Positions 9,299-17,473 of a stretch of 64,000 nt of DNA are shown here, in pieces (the stretch's first letter is position 1; each line of letters opens with the position of its first letter). Made by a program: the position numbers and the translations under genes. The stretch comes from Acidicapsa ligni (lineage in GTDB: Bacteria > Acidobacteriota > Terriglobia > Terriglobales > Acidobacteriaceae), in the NCBI RefSeq assembly GCF_025685655.1, contig NZ_JAGSYG010000004.1, positions 248,001 to 312,000 of the forward strand. The letters run 5' to 3'. Below the pieces are notes generated by a model. That model was not told the DNA's origin. It was given only the letters and a program-made list of their open reading frames with translations, and did no database searches.

Positions 9299-9991
9299 AT
9301 GAATCGAGCAAAAAAAATCACGGAGCTTCAGCGCGTTGCGAGTACTCAAATTCCAACTGAGTGGGGAATATTTCAAGTCACGGGATTCCAATACGAGACT
9401 CTCGGATCTCCGAATCAGGCCGAGACCGCAGTCGCTCTGGCAATGGGCGATCTCAATGAAGATGCGCCGTTATTGCGCATCCATTCGCAATGTTTGACGG
9501 GCGATGTATTTGGATCTTTGCGTTGTGATTGCGGAGAGCAACTGAAGATCGCGATGCGTGCGATCGCTCGTGAGGGCCGCGGGTTGGTGATATATGAGCA
9601 GAAGGAGGGTCGAGGGATCGGGCTTATGGCGAAGTTACAGGCCTACAGTTTGCAGGATGTGGGTTTGGACACGATCGAGGCAAATCATGCATTGGGGTTT
9701 GTGACAGATTGTCGAACTTTCGACCTGCCTGTTGCCATCTTGCAGCATCTCGGCATCTACCGCGTTCGCCTTCTCTCGAACAACCAGGAGAAGTTCCGAG
9801 CTCTTGTGGACGGTGGAATTGAGGTTGTGAAGCAGATTTCCTGCGAAGCCATCCCCAATCCTTATTCCATCGATTATCTGCGGACCAAGAAAGACAAGAT
9901 GGGGCACGATCTCAACCTTGGGGGGTATGAAAGCATGGAGTCCTCGATCTTTCCGTACTTCAATTTGCTCGATGCGGAAGTCGAGAGGTGA
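9299..9991 (+). CDS. ribA: GTP cyclohydrolase II
   Basis: The first enzyme of riboflavin synthesis, 230 residues, standalone (no DHBP synthase domain fused). Zinc ligands are Cys65, Cys76 and Cys78 in SQCLTGDVFGSLRCDCGEQL. YEQKEGRGIGL (99-109) and DTIEANHALGF follow, with SNNQEK near 160 as the GTP-specificity loop. The ATG at 9299 is chosen because conserved homology starts just after it, although the ribosome site (GGAAC) is weak. A decayed ribB lies immediately downstream, so this was probably once a ribA-ribB pair. No FMN riboswitch was seen upstream. Confidence 0.9.
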   Translation: MNRAKKITELQRVASTQIPTEWGIFQVTGFQYETLGSPNQAETAVALAMGDLNEDAPLLRIHSQCLTGDVFGSLRCDCGEQLKIAMRAIAREGRGLVIYEQKEGRGIGLMAKLQAYSLQDVGLDTIEANHALGFVTDCRTFDLPVAILQHLGIYRVRLLSNNQEKFRALVDGGIEVVKQISCEAIPNPYSIDYLRTKKDKMGHDLNLGGYESMESSIFPYFNLLDAEVER

Positions 9992-10060
9992 GACGAAGAG
10001 CCGCTAAACGACTGGCTTCGCGAGCATCGAAGTCGCGATTTGTGAACTAGAGCCGGACGC

Positions 10061-10355
10061 ATGATCGTTGTCGTCGAAGATCGAGAAAACTAAGGTGATC
10101 TGACAATGGCGGCGGAGATAATCACGCTGGCGGCAATCAACTTCCTGACGACACACGGACGGGGCCTCATCTGCCTGGCTCTTCCCGGCGAGAGAGTTGA
10201 TGAGTTGCGATTGGATCCGATGGCGACTGACAATACAGCGTTGTACGGCACGGCCTTTACGGTTTCAATCGACGCTAAGAGGAGAAGGTAACTACCGATG
10301 TCTCGGTCTCTGACTGCGCGCAAACGATCATGCGCCTCTTTCCAGCGTGGGACTG
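10061..10355 (+). pseudogene. ribB: decayed 3,4-dihydroxy-2-butanone-4-phosphate synthase
   Basis: The frame reads MIVVVEDREN, then TAA at 10091-10093, then GDLTMAAEIITLAAINFLTTHGRGLICLAL and FGTAF-like LYGTAFTVSIDAK. In intact RibB the position of the stop is the conserved acidic residue of DRENEGDL, so one G-to-T change made the stop. After SIDAKR a frameshift occurs: VTTDVSVSDCAQTIMR continues in another frame to about 10355, and the rest of the enzyme is missing. A short translated fragment from the internal ATG at 10106 could exist but would lack the active site. Confidence 0.85.
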
Positions 10356-10644
10356 ACCAAAGCCCGGAACTAGTTGGGCGGCATGAAAAATGGTCGATCA
10401 AAAGAGATGTTTTGCCCAAAAAGCAAAGCACGCTCCGCTGCATTCTGATTGGTTCTCCGCAGGGGCGCTTGTCCAAAAAAACTTCTCGTTTAGAGTGGGC
10501 TCGAATGAGCAATTAGAATGCAGCCATAACGTTTTCTCATAATTCATCTTTGACGGCCGATAGCTGGAACCCACAGATGCTGTTCTTCGGCCAGCATGGA
10601 TTCCGCTTGATTGTGCATGATCGTAGAGGCCATACGCGCCCAGA
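10356..10644. other. spacer with no gene seen
   Basis: About 290 bases between the ribB remnant and the MscS stop. No frame with support and no strong hairpin was seen. Confidence 0.4.
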
Positions 10645-11547
10645 CTAAGCTAGGAAGTTCGTTTGGGGCGGCGTCGGCTCGGGTGACTTGTTAACATTTA
10701 CGATCGTCGAGGAGGCTGGCCATTTCAGTTTTCCTTCGCTTCGAATAATGTTGCCTACAATGTCGGCGAATATCTTATCCTTCATCACGTCTCGCTTTGC
10801 GTAGTCGACAACGTAGCTGAGAGAAAAGTCGAGATTTCCTCCAGTTACACTAAGCATGACCGTGGGTTCGAGTTGCGAGTTTTTGATCCGGTAGTTATCC
10901 GTCACTCGCTGCCAGGACTTTTGTGCCTCAGGCAGGTAGTCTTGTACGGCCTCTCGCACCGCTCTCAATAGCAGATCTCTGGCCAGATCGTGGTCACTAC
11001 TCGATGATAATTGAATCCTGATCTCATCCCAAACGAAGGGAAAGCCTTGAGAGTAATTAAAGACCTGCCCCTTCAGAACAACAGAGTTGGGGATACGTAC
11101 GATCCGGCCATTATATAGGTCGCGGTTTACCCAATTGCCCATCTCCATCAAAGTGGTGCGCAAGATCGATATATCGATCACGTCTCCCTTGATGTCTGCG
11201 ATCTGAATTCTGTCTCCGACTGAAAAGAGCCGGGAGAGACCAATAGCGAACCAGCCAGCGATGCTCGCGATCACATCCTGCAGCGCGACAACAACGCCGG
11301 CGCCTGCAAACCCAAATGCGATGCTCGCTTTCCAGAGACGATCCTCAAAAATCAGAATTAGAAGGAAGATGACGGTGATATAGCCGCTGAAGATCAGGAA
11401 CTTGCGCACATGATAGCGGGTATCTCCCCGTTGAAAGTGGCGAGGCAACCAACTTTCCAGGAGCCGAAAGATAACGCGTATTATCAGGATGCCTAAAATC
11501 GCCGAAGTAACTTTCAATGCAATCGGGAGAGAAGCAATCGGATGCAT
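10645..11547 (-). CDS. MscS-family mechanosensitive channel
   Basis: A 300-residue small-conductance channel protein. Three N-terminal hydrophobic helices (about 5-25, 48-70, 75-105) are followed by the pore-lining segment AFGFAGAGVVVALQDVIAS rich in Gly/Ala, then the beta domain with FSVGDRIQIADIKGDVIDIS and RIPNSVVLKGQVFNYS, classic MscS signatures. The C-terminal alpha/beta domain is present and the tail ends in a proline-rich PEPTPPQT stretch. It is the last gene of the minus-strand set following the lipid-transport genes, 87 bases after the lipoprotein gene. It may share their transcript or have its own promoter. Confidence 0.88.
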   Translation of the reverse strand: MHPIASLPIALKVTSAILGILIIRVIFRLLESWLPRHFQRGDTRYHVRKFLIFSGYITVIFLLILIFEDRLWKASIAFGFAGAGVVVALQDVIASIAGWFAIGLSRLFSVGDRIQIADIKGDVIDISILRTTLMEMGNWVNRDLYNGRIVRIPNSVVLKGQVFNYSQGFPFVWDEIRIQLSSSSDHDLARDLLLRAVREAVQDYLPEAQKSWQRVTDNYRIKNSQLEPTVMLSVTGGNLDFSLSYVVDYAKRDVMKDKIFADIVGNIIRSEGKLKWPASSTIVNVNKSPEPTPPQTNFLA

Positions 11548-11633
11548 GACATCTTTCTTAGCGGTGTATCAATGGCCTCGACACTGCGGCGATCCTGAAG
11601 CCGCTGAATAGAGTTGGAGATGGTGGTGTTTGT

Positions 11634-12260
11634 CTAAAGACCATTCTTCGCTTCAGTAGAGGAAGGAAGAGATCCTAGGAGCTTGACGATGGTGCGATCT
11701 ATGGCCTGGCTCATCGCGGACACGACGGCAGGCACCTCTCGCTTATCAACGATCGCTTCCTCTGAAGCCGAATTCTCCCAGACGGTTTTGCCGGTTCGAC
11801 TATCTGTGAGTTGTGCCGACAGCGCGACTTCGACTTGGACTCCTCCTTGGAAGTCGATTTCATCGAGCTTCTCCAGCTTTCCAGTCAGAATATAATCGAC
11901 ATCCGATCGACCATCGTACATCTTCACATGAGTAAAGCTGCCGCCGGCGCGTAGACGGTCTGCCACAGCCTCGGTGATGGTTCTCGGCGGCTCTGTTGCC
12001 CAGCGGTGGTAATCGTAGAAGGCGATCTCTTCTGGAGATGGGCGATAGACGATAGCGCCTCTCCGGAGATACTCCGGCGATCGGAACTCACGTATGGCGA
12101 TCGAGGCTGTGGCTGCCTGGTTTGTCGATCCTGGTTGGGCTGCTGCGGACGGTGCGAGTTGAAGTGCGTAGTAGGTTGGATACTTAACCTTGCCGATGCA
12201 GCCGGCGAGAGCGAGCGAGGATGCAAGCATGATAAGAAATGCCGCTTGGCGAATGCGCAT
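11634..12260 (-). CDS. ABC-transport auxiliary lipoprotein (PqiC/MlaC-side partner)
   Basis: A 208-residue exported lipoprotein: signal peptide with hydrophobic core and lipobox LALAGC (Cys about 21). The mature part contains YALQLAPS, IAIREFRSPEYLRRGAIVYR and a WATEPPRTITEAV segment, the pattern of the auxiliary lipoprotein family that accompanies MCE ABC transporters. It probably sits on the inner face of the outer membrane and contacts the MCE protein encoded 12 bases upstream in the operon. Confidence 0.82.
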   Translation of the reverse strand: MRIRQAAFLIMLASSLALAGCIGKVKYPTYYALQLAPSAAAQPGSTNQAATASIAIREFRSPEYLRRGAIVYRPSPEEIAFYDYHRWATEPPRTITEAVADRLRAGGSFTHVKMYDGRSDVDYILTGKLEKLDEIDFQGGVQVEVALSAQLTDSRTGKTVWENSASEEAIVDKREVPAVVSAMSQAIDRTIVKLLGSLPSSTEAKNGL

Positions 12261-12272
12261 GATGGGATCTCC

Positions 12273-13238
12273 CTACTTTGGAACTTTACGGTCGTTGGAT
12301 TGTTTGACCCGGATGAGACTGAATGGCCGCTGCTTCAACTCGTCGGTCAACTGATTCAGATTCTCGGTGGTGATTCGCAGGTTCTCGATAGTATCGCCGG
12401 TATTGTCTTCGTTGGCGCGCAGAAAGACCTGCATGTGCGCGACAAGCTCGTTGGTTTGCTTGAGGGTGGTCTGAAGTTCAACCAGATCTGAGCGTATTGG
12501 TTCGCGGAGTTCAGTAACGGTCCCGTTTACGTTTTGAATTGTGGCATCGGTGTGATCGAGTACCGGAGAGAGCTTAGCCATCAGGGCGTCCGCATGTTGG
12601 GTCAATGCGGAAAGGCGATCGAGGCCTTGGTTGATCTTCGGCCGTGTGTCCGTAAGAAGCCCATCTACTTGGGTAATCGAATGCTCAATTTTCTTCTGAT
12701 TCTCTCCGCCGGTGAGCGTATTAAGATTGCCCAGCAGAGTTTGCGCTTGCATGTTGATGCCGCTTAAATCCTTTTGCAGTTCAGGCACCAGCGTATTGGC
12801 GTTGTCAGCGGCTTGTGAGAGCTTCCCGACGATGGAGTCGAGGCTGACTGCCTCTTGGGAGGAGATGGATTCACCTGCCGCCAGACGGCGAGCATCATTG
12901 CTGCCTGTGGTCACGAACAAGACCGGACCGCTCATGATGTTTAGCGCGCCCAGCTTGGCGATCGAATTGGAATTGATGGGTGTGCCCTTTTTGAGTTCAA
13001 GCAGAATCTCGACCTGAGTGGGATCGCTTGCGAGGGGACGCACCGCTTTGACCCTGCCGGATTCGACGCCTCCGAACAAGACTGCAGCGCCCGGCTCAAT
13101 GCCACCGGCATCTCGAACATAGGTTTTATAAGGGATGCCGCCAGCGCCTGAGGCCTGGCTGACCAGACCGATTAGGATGAGGGCAAGAATTGATAGCGAC
13201 CCGAGCACGAATGCTCCGACCTTTGCCTCGGTTGTCAT
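12273..13238 (-). CDS. mlaD: MCE/MlaD-family lipid-binding protein
   Basis: A 321-residue protein with one N-terminal membrane helix (about 8-28) and an MCE domain (about 38-115) with PVLFGGVESGRVKAV-type strand pattern (AAVLFGGVESGRVKAVRPL). A long helical region (about 120-300, QAADNANTLV, LNTLTGG, QTTLKQTNELVAHM) can form a coiled coil or needle. MlaD-type proteins form periplasmic hexamers that channel phospholipids. The start codon overlaps the ATPase stop by four bases, showing translational coupling. Confidence 0.88.
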   Translation of the reverse strand: MTTEAKVGAFVLGSLSILALILIGLVSQASGAGGIPYKTYVRDAGGIEPGAAVLFGGVESGRVKAVRPLASDPTQVEILLELKKGTPINSNSIAKLGALNIMSGPVLFVTTGSNDARRLAAGESISSQEAVSLDSIVGKLSQAADNANTLVPELQKDLSGINMQAQTLLGNLNTLTGGENQKKIEHSITQVDGLLTDTRPKINQGLDRLSALTQHADALMAKLSPVLDHTDATIQNVNGTVTELREPIRSDLVELQTTLKQTNELVAHMQVFLRANEDNTGDTIENLRITTENLNQLTDELKQRPFSLIRVKQSNDRKVPK

Positions 13239-14041
13239 GAATTCATCTCCTTGCCTTGCAGATAGTTTTCAAGATGGCGTTGCATCGCGGATGGTTCGAC
13301 GGAGTGACCGGGAATGCGATCGAGGAACTGCCTGATCCTTGGTTCCTGGCTTGCGCGGATTTCATCCCTGGTTCCAACCGCGAGGAAAGAGCCTTTGTGC
13401 AGCATGGCAATTCTGTCGGCGATTTTGAACGCGCTGGGCAACTCGTGGGTTACGACAATGACTGTCATCTGATAGGCACGTTTGAGCAGGAGGATCAGTT
13501 CATCCAGTTCCGCTGCAACGATCGGGTCTAGCCCAGCCGATGGCTCATCAAAGACCAGAATTTCCGGATCGAGTGCAAGTGCGCGAGCCACAGCAGCGCG
13601 TTTCTTCATGCCGCCGGAGATCTCTTGCGGATGAAACTTGCCGAAGTCGGCTAAGCCTACGACGGCCAGTTTTGCCCAGACCATCAAATCGATGATCGAT
13701 GGAGCCAGTGCAGTCTGTTCGCGCAACGGCAGGGCGACATTTTCGGCGAGCGTATAGGAATTGAAGAGGGCACCGCTTTGAAAAGCGACCCCGATGGAGC
13801 GCCGCATCTTTTTCAACTCAGCTTTCGAGCAACTGGCGATATCGGTTCCCTTGATGGTGATGTGACCGGAGTGCGGCCGCTCAAGACCGATGATATGGCG
13901 CAATAGCGTGCTCTTCCCGGAGCCGCTGCCTCCGAGCAGGACCATAGTTTCGCCTTGTTCGATTTCGAGGTTCAGCCTGTCGAGCACACGGCGCCCCTCG
14001 TATTCAACTACCAGGTCGCGAATCGAGATGATCGCCATCAA
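13235..14041 (-). CDS. mlaF: MlaF-type ABC transporter ATPase
   Basis: A cytoplasmic ATPase of 268 residues that powers the MlaE permease. Walker A is GGSGSGKSTLLRHI (about 37-50), the signature is ISGGMKKRAAVARAL, Walker B is ILVFDEPSAGLDP and the switch histidine is in VVTHEL. The C-terminal extension after about residue 235 (PRIRQFLDRIPG) is typical of MlaF/Ttg2A proteins. It overlaps both neighbours by four bases, so permease, ATPase and MCE protein are made together. Confidence 0.92.
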   Translation of the reverse strand: MMAIISIRDLVVEYEGRRVLDRLNLEIEQGETMVLLGGSGSGKSTLLRHIIGLERPHSGHITIKGTDIASCSKAELKKMRRSIGVAFQSGALFNSYTLAENVALPLREQTALAPSIIDLMVWAKLAVVGLADFGKFHPQEISGGMKKRAAVARALALDPEILVFDEPSAGLDPIVAAELDELILLLKRAYQMTVIVVTHELPSAFKIADRIAMLHKGSFLAVGTRDEIRASQEPRIRQFLDRIPGHSVEPSAMQRHLENYLQGKEMNS

Positions 14042-14841
14042 GATATCCCCATGAAATAGAAGATGGCTGTGAAGATTGCGTCCACAATGATGACCAGGAA
14101 GGTGGACTTGACGACTGCGGCGGTGGTCGCAATTCCGACAGATTCCGGTCCGCCTCGTACTCGAAATCCTTCAAAACACCCCACCTGGACGATGACGGTT
14201 GCGAAGGCGGTACTCTTAATGAGTCCGCTCACGATGTCCTGCATTTGAATCGCGTTCAGTGCGAGTTTCACGAACTGTTCGAGAGGCAGATGCGCGATGA
14301 AGAACATGAAGATTCCGCCAGCGAGAATGCCGCTCATATTGGCGAAAATGCTCAGGCAAGGAACGGCGACAAGCGTTGCCAGGAACTTGGGTGCGAGAAC
14401 GAATTCCACCGGCTCAAAGGCCATGACTCGCAGCGCGTCCATCTCTTCGGTAACAACCATCGTTCCGATTTCGGCTGAAAATGCTGAACCGGAGCGGCCG
14501 CTGACGGCGAGGGCGGTGATCAACGGTCCGAGTTCGCGAGTAAAACCGACAGCGACCAGATCGATGACAAAGTTGATAGCGCCGAATTTACGGAGTTCCC
14601 CGGCGCCCTGCAACGCCAAAATAAATCCCGAGCAGAGTGACATCAGGGCGACCATCGGGAATGCGTCCACGCCGATCTGCATCATCTGACGAACGGATGC
14701 CTTCCATCGATACTTGTTGCCGATCAGAGGCATCGTGGCAGGCAAGGCTCGTGTCGAAGCCCATATCTGCCCACTCAGTCCCCCAAAATAATCGAGCAAG
14801 CCGAAAGTGGCTTTACCGACGGCTGCTAGTGGAGCGCTCAT
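14038..14841 (-). CDS. mlaE: MlaE-type ABC transporter permease
   Basis: A polytopic inner-membrane protein of 267 residues. Landmarks are FPMVALMSLCSGFILALQ (about 60-77), ELGPLITALAVSGRSGSAFS (about 105-124), the EMDALRVM segment (about 133-140) that contacts the ATPase, and five to six hydrophobic helices. This is the MlaE fold for phospholipid transport between membranes. It overlaps the STAS gene and the ATPase gene by four bases each. Confidence 0.92.
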   Translation of the reverse strand: MSAPLAAVGKATFGLLDYFGGLSGQIWASTRALPATMPLIGNKYRWKASVRQMMQIGVDAFPMVALMSLCSGFILALQGAGELRKFGAINFVIDLVAVGFTRELGPLITALAVSGRSGSAFSAEIGTMVVTEEMDALRVMAFEPVEFVLAPKFLATLVAVPCLSIFANMSGILAGGIFMFFIAHLPLEQFVKLALNAIQMQDIVSGLIKSTAFATVIVQVGCFEGFRVRGGPESVGIATTAAVVKSTFLVIIVDAIFTAIFYFMGIS

Positions 14842-15215
14842 TCCGGTCCTTTCAAAGAGACACCCTGATTCATATCGCTTGCCTCTTCAAAGAAGGGCAA
14901 GAGGCCCGAAACTTCAAGCAGGTAGCGTGGACGATCCTGCAATCCAGTCAACAGGAGGCGGGTCTTGCGGGCTCGTGCAATCTTGAGGGCTTCGAGGAGC
15001 GTGGCGATCCCTGAGATGTCCAGGTAAGAGACACCCTTGAGGTCGACCGAGACCTGTTCGAGGGAGGCATCCCCGAGAACTTCAAGAAGGTGATTGCGGA
15101 GATCGGGGGAGGAGTCGATCGTGACTTTGCCTGTAAGGCTGAGGAGCACGTGTGAGTTACTCGTCTCCACGTGGAGATCAAGCTCGCCGATTCTTCGCGA
15201 TTCAATCCTGGACAA
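14838..15215 (-). CDS. mlaB: STAS-domain protein, MlaB-like
   Basis: A 125-residue STAS protein. It starts with TTG at 15215, preceded by CGGAGGA five bases away. The strand-helix pattern VLLSLTGKVTIDSSPDLRNH, then VDLKGVSYLDISGIATLLEA, matches anti-anti-sigma/STAS folds, with Ser at the phosphorylatable position in DISG. As the first gene of the mla-type operon it most likely plays the MlaB role, binding the ATPase and stabilising the complex. In E. coli mlaB is the last gene, so placement at the head is a variant. Confidence 0.85.
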   Translation of the reverse strand: MSRIESRRIGELDLHVETSNSHVLLSLTGKVTIDSSPDLRNHLLEVLGDASLEQVSVDLKGVSYLDISGIATLLEALKIARARKTRLLLTGLQDRPRYLLEVSGLLPFFEEASDMNQGVSLKGPE

Positions 15216-15703
15216 GATGTCCTCCGTTAGATGAGCAGTCTCACGGCATCCACGAGCCTGAGGCCGAGGCGGCCGTCAGGACGAAGGCGTCAGTGGCATT
15301 CTTCTACTGAGATGGAAGCACTTTTCAGGCCGAATAGAGGGTAAGGCCAAATGGCAGATAACAAGCAAGTTGTATCCGCAGCGGGGTGCGTTGCCAAGAC
15401 CTTTACTGCCAGTCGACTCTCACTGTGCTGAAATATTGGCACGTTTTCTAAGAATTCGTTGTTCTCTCAGGTGCGGTATCGGATTGTTCCAGATGGGTGC
15501 AAGATTTCATTTTTTCGCGACATGGAAGCGGTGCCAATCGGTTAGCAATTTTGCGTGTGTTGGCACTTCGAATTCGGCACTCGATATCCAGAAGCAGGCA
15601 ACTCGATTTTTAATCGTTTGGTTTCAGTCATCTGCGGACCTGCGAGCGATGGCCGTGCTGGACTAGGAATTGCACCTGAGTCCTTATTTCATGGAGATTG
15701 CAA
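15216..15703. other. divergent spacer between lipid-transport operon and STAS gene
   Basis: About 490 bases with no supported gene. It must hold the promoters for the minus-strand operon and the plus-strand STAS gene. Two TTGGCAC elements (near 15435 and 15558) resemble the -24 half of sigma-54 promoters, but neither has GC ten bases after GG, so they are not called. Confidence 0.4.
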
Positions 15704-15991
15704 ATGCTGAGAATCAACGTGGACAGCGAAATCGACCAGGTCTCGATCAAGCTCGAAGGAAGCATTACCGGAATCTGGGTCGACGAACTGGAGAGCGCCT
15801 GGAGATCTGCAAATGCGCAACGCGATAGTCGCCCGCTGCGTCTCGATTTAAGAGACATCGACCACATAGACAAGGCAGGCAGCTATCTGCTGGCGCTCTT
15901 TCATTGCTTTGGAACGGAGTTGATTGCTTCAGGGGTGCTCATGATCGACATTGTTCAAAGCATTGAGCATGATTGGCCAGCACACGGGTAG
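15704..15991 (+). CDS. small STAS-like (anti-anti-sigma) protein
   Basis: A 95-residue single-domain protein starting MLRINVDSEIDQVSIKLEGS. The pattern strand, strand with LEGSITG, helix WVDELESAWRSA, strand LRLDLRDIDHIDKAGSYLLA matches a STAS fold, but the usual Ser/Thr in the DxSG loop is replaced by DKAG. Phosphoregulation is therefore unlikely. The ATG at 15704 follows GGAGATTGCAA. A second protein of the same type is at 20672. Confidence 0.65.
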   Translation: MLRINVDSEIDQVSIKLEGSITGIWVDELESAWRSANAQRDSRPLRLDLRDIDHIDKAGSYLLALFHCFGTELIASGVLMIDIVQSIEHDWPAHG

Positions 15992-16073
15992 AGCGACTGG
16001 CGATTAACTGTACTTGCGTGTCAGAAGCTGGCCGCGCACTGAGAGACCGGCCCTTTTGCCGAGGAGAACATCT

Positions 16074-17114
16074 ATGATCATGCTTGACCGCCGAACAGCG
16101 AGCATACTATTCACCTCCCTTTGTTTCGTCCTTGTGGTTGGAGCCATTTATTGCGCTAGGCAAGTCATCCTCATTTTTATCCTCGCGATCCTGTTCACTC
16201 ATCTGCTCGAACCGGTGGTGCATTTTCTTCAGCGTCACTCATTGTTCTTCCGCGACCTGCGAGGGCCGGCTGTCGTCGAGACCTACCTTGCATCGGTGAT
16301 CCTCATCGCATTCATGATTTTTGGCTTTGTTCCCGGTGTCACAAATGCACCGGCTACGCTGGTGCAGAGCGCGGCTGCCTCGCTCGATGATCTGGGCAAC
16401 GGAAATGTCATTGCGAGTATCGGCAATCAGAATGGGTGGGCCGCATCCCAAACCCAGCAGCTCAAACAATTCATCGTGGGCCACAGGGCGCAGATCCATG
16501 GCATGGTGGAAAACATTGAGAGTGGGGTACCAAGTGTTTTGGGCGGGCTGGCTCTGGTTCCTATTCTTGCGATCTTCTTCCTGCGCGATGGAAGGATCAT
16601 TGCGCGCGCGGCGGTATGCGTGGTTGCGCCGTGGGGTCATGCGGAGACGCTGCAAGGAATCATCGACGAGGTGGCCATCGTGCTGCGCACTTATATGAGA
16701 ACGCAGGTAAATTTGGCCTTATCCTCCCTGGTCTTCTATTGGGCTGTATTGCTGCTGTTCCGGTTTCCTCATGCCATCGCTCTTGGCCTGCTAGGAGCAG
16801 GCCTTGAATTCATCCCAGTAGCAGGCTGGATGATCACCGCCGCTGTCATCCTCATTATGGGTGTTTTCACTCAGTCTTCATGGATTTGGGTAGGCGTGTT
16901 GCTTCTAATCTGGAGGGGCGTTCAGGATTACGTGAATGTTCCGCGTGTGATGGGTAAGCATTTGCGAATTCATCCGCTCCTCTCCATATTTGGCATCATG
17001 GTCGGATACGAGATCGGAGGCGTTATTGGGGTGTTCTTTTCAGTCCCGGTGATGGCTGTGACGGGAGTGATCTGGCGCAGATTGACTCCGCCGCTGTCCC
17101 AGACGACCGTGTGA
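16074..17114 (+). CDS. AI-2E/PerM family permease
   Basis: A 346-residue inner-membrane protein. GAGGAGAAC precedes the ATG at 16074. About eight hydrophobic segments are visible, with the family features ILFTHLLEPVVHFLQRH near residue 40-56, LVPILAIFFLRDG near 165-177, GAGLEFIPVAGWM near 243-255 and YVNVPRVMGKHLRIHPLLSI near 283-302. Members export autoinducer-2, or act as Na+/H+ antiporters or unknown efflux permeases; substrate is not predictable. It lies 82 bases after the STAS gene. Confidence 0.87.
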   Translation: MIMLDRRTASILFTSLCFVLVVGAIYCARQVILIFILAILFTHLLEPVVHFLQRHSLFFRDLRGPAVVETYLASVILIAFMIFGFVPGVTNAPATLVQSAAASLDDLGNGNVIASIGNQNGWAASQTQQLKQFIVGHRAQIHGMVENIESGVPSVLGGLALVPILAIFFLRDGRIIARAAVCVVAPWGHAETLQGIIDEVAIVLRTYMRTQVNLALSSLVFYWAVLLLFRFPHAIALGLLGAGLEFIPVAGWMITAAVILIMGVFTQSSWIWVGVLLLIWRGVQDYVNVPRVMGKHLRIHPLLSIFGIMVGYEIGGVIGVFFSVPVMAVTGVIWRRLTPPLSQTTV

Positions 17115-17205
17115 TTCGCCGGCCTTAAGCACGAACCTTGGAGTTCGTTTCGTTGGCCGATATATAGACCAATCCGATTGCCCGATGCGATTGCAGAGCC
17201 AGCGG

Positions 17206-17397
17206 CTATTGTGGAATGCGGCCCATGGCGCGGGTGAGTTCATCGCACGCTTGCACGAAGTCCAGTTGCGATTGCAATAGCGTAGCCCGCGCTTTAAGAG
17301 CCTGAACTGAGGTGGCATCTGCCTGGGATTGGAGGGCGCTCCGGTTAGTTGTTGCGCCGTTAGCCGGCTCGACGCTTCGCGCGACCTTGGTGCTCAA
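17206..17397 (-). pseudogene. remnant of a TolC-family outer-membrane efflux protein C-terminus
   Basis: The minus-strand frame ends with ALKARATLLQSQLDFVQACD then ELTRAMGRIPQ, which resembles the last helix of TolC/CusC-type efflux proteins (LLxSQLDYxxAxxxLxxAxG). Nothing upstream continues the protein: the 5' side runs directly into the intergenic region before the sigma-54 activator. It is best read as a leftover 3' end of a deleted gene. The match rests on a short segment. Confidence 0.4.
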
Positions 17398-17473
17398 AGG
17401 AGCGAGATCGCTCCGCGCATAGCATCCGTCTAGAGGATGATGATCGACACTTCACAAGTGTATTATTCGGCAC

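Noticed and set aside
15425..15575. TTGGCAC elements as sigma-54 promoters upstream of the first STAS gene
   Set aside because: GG is not followed by GC after exactly ten bases in either case.
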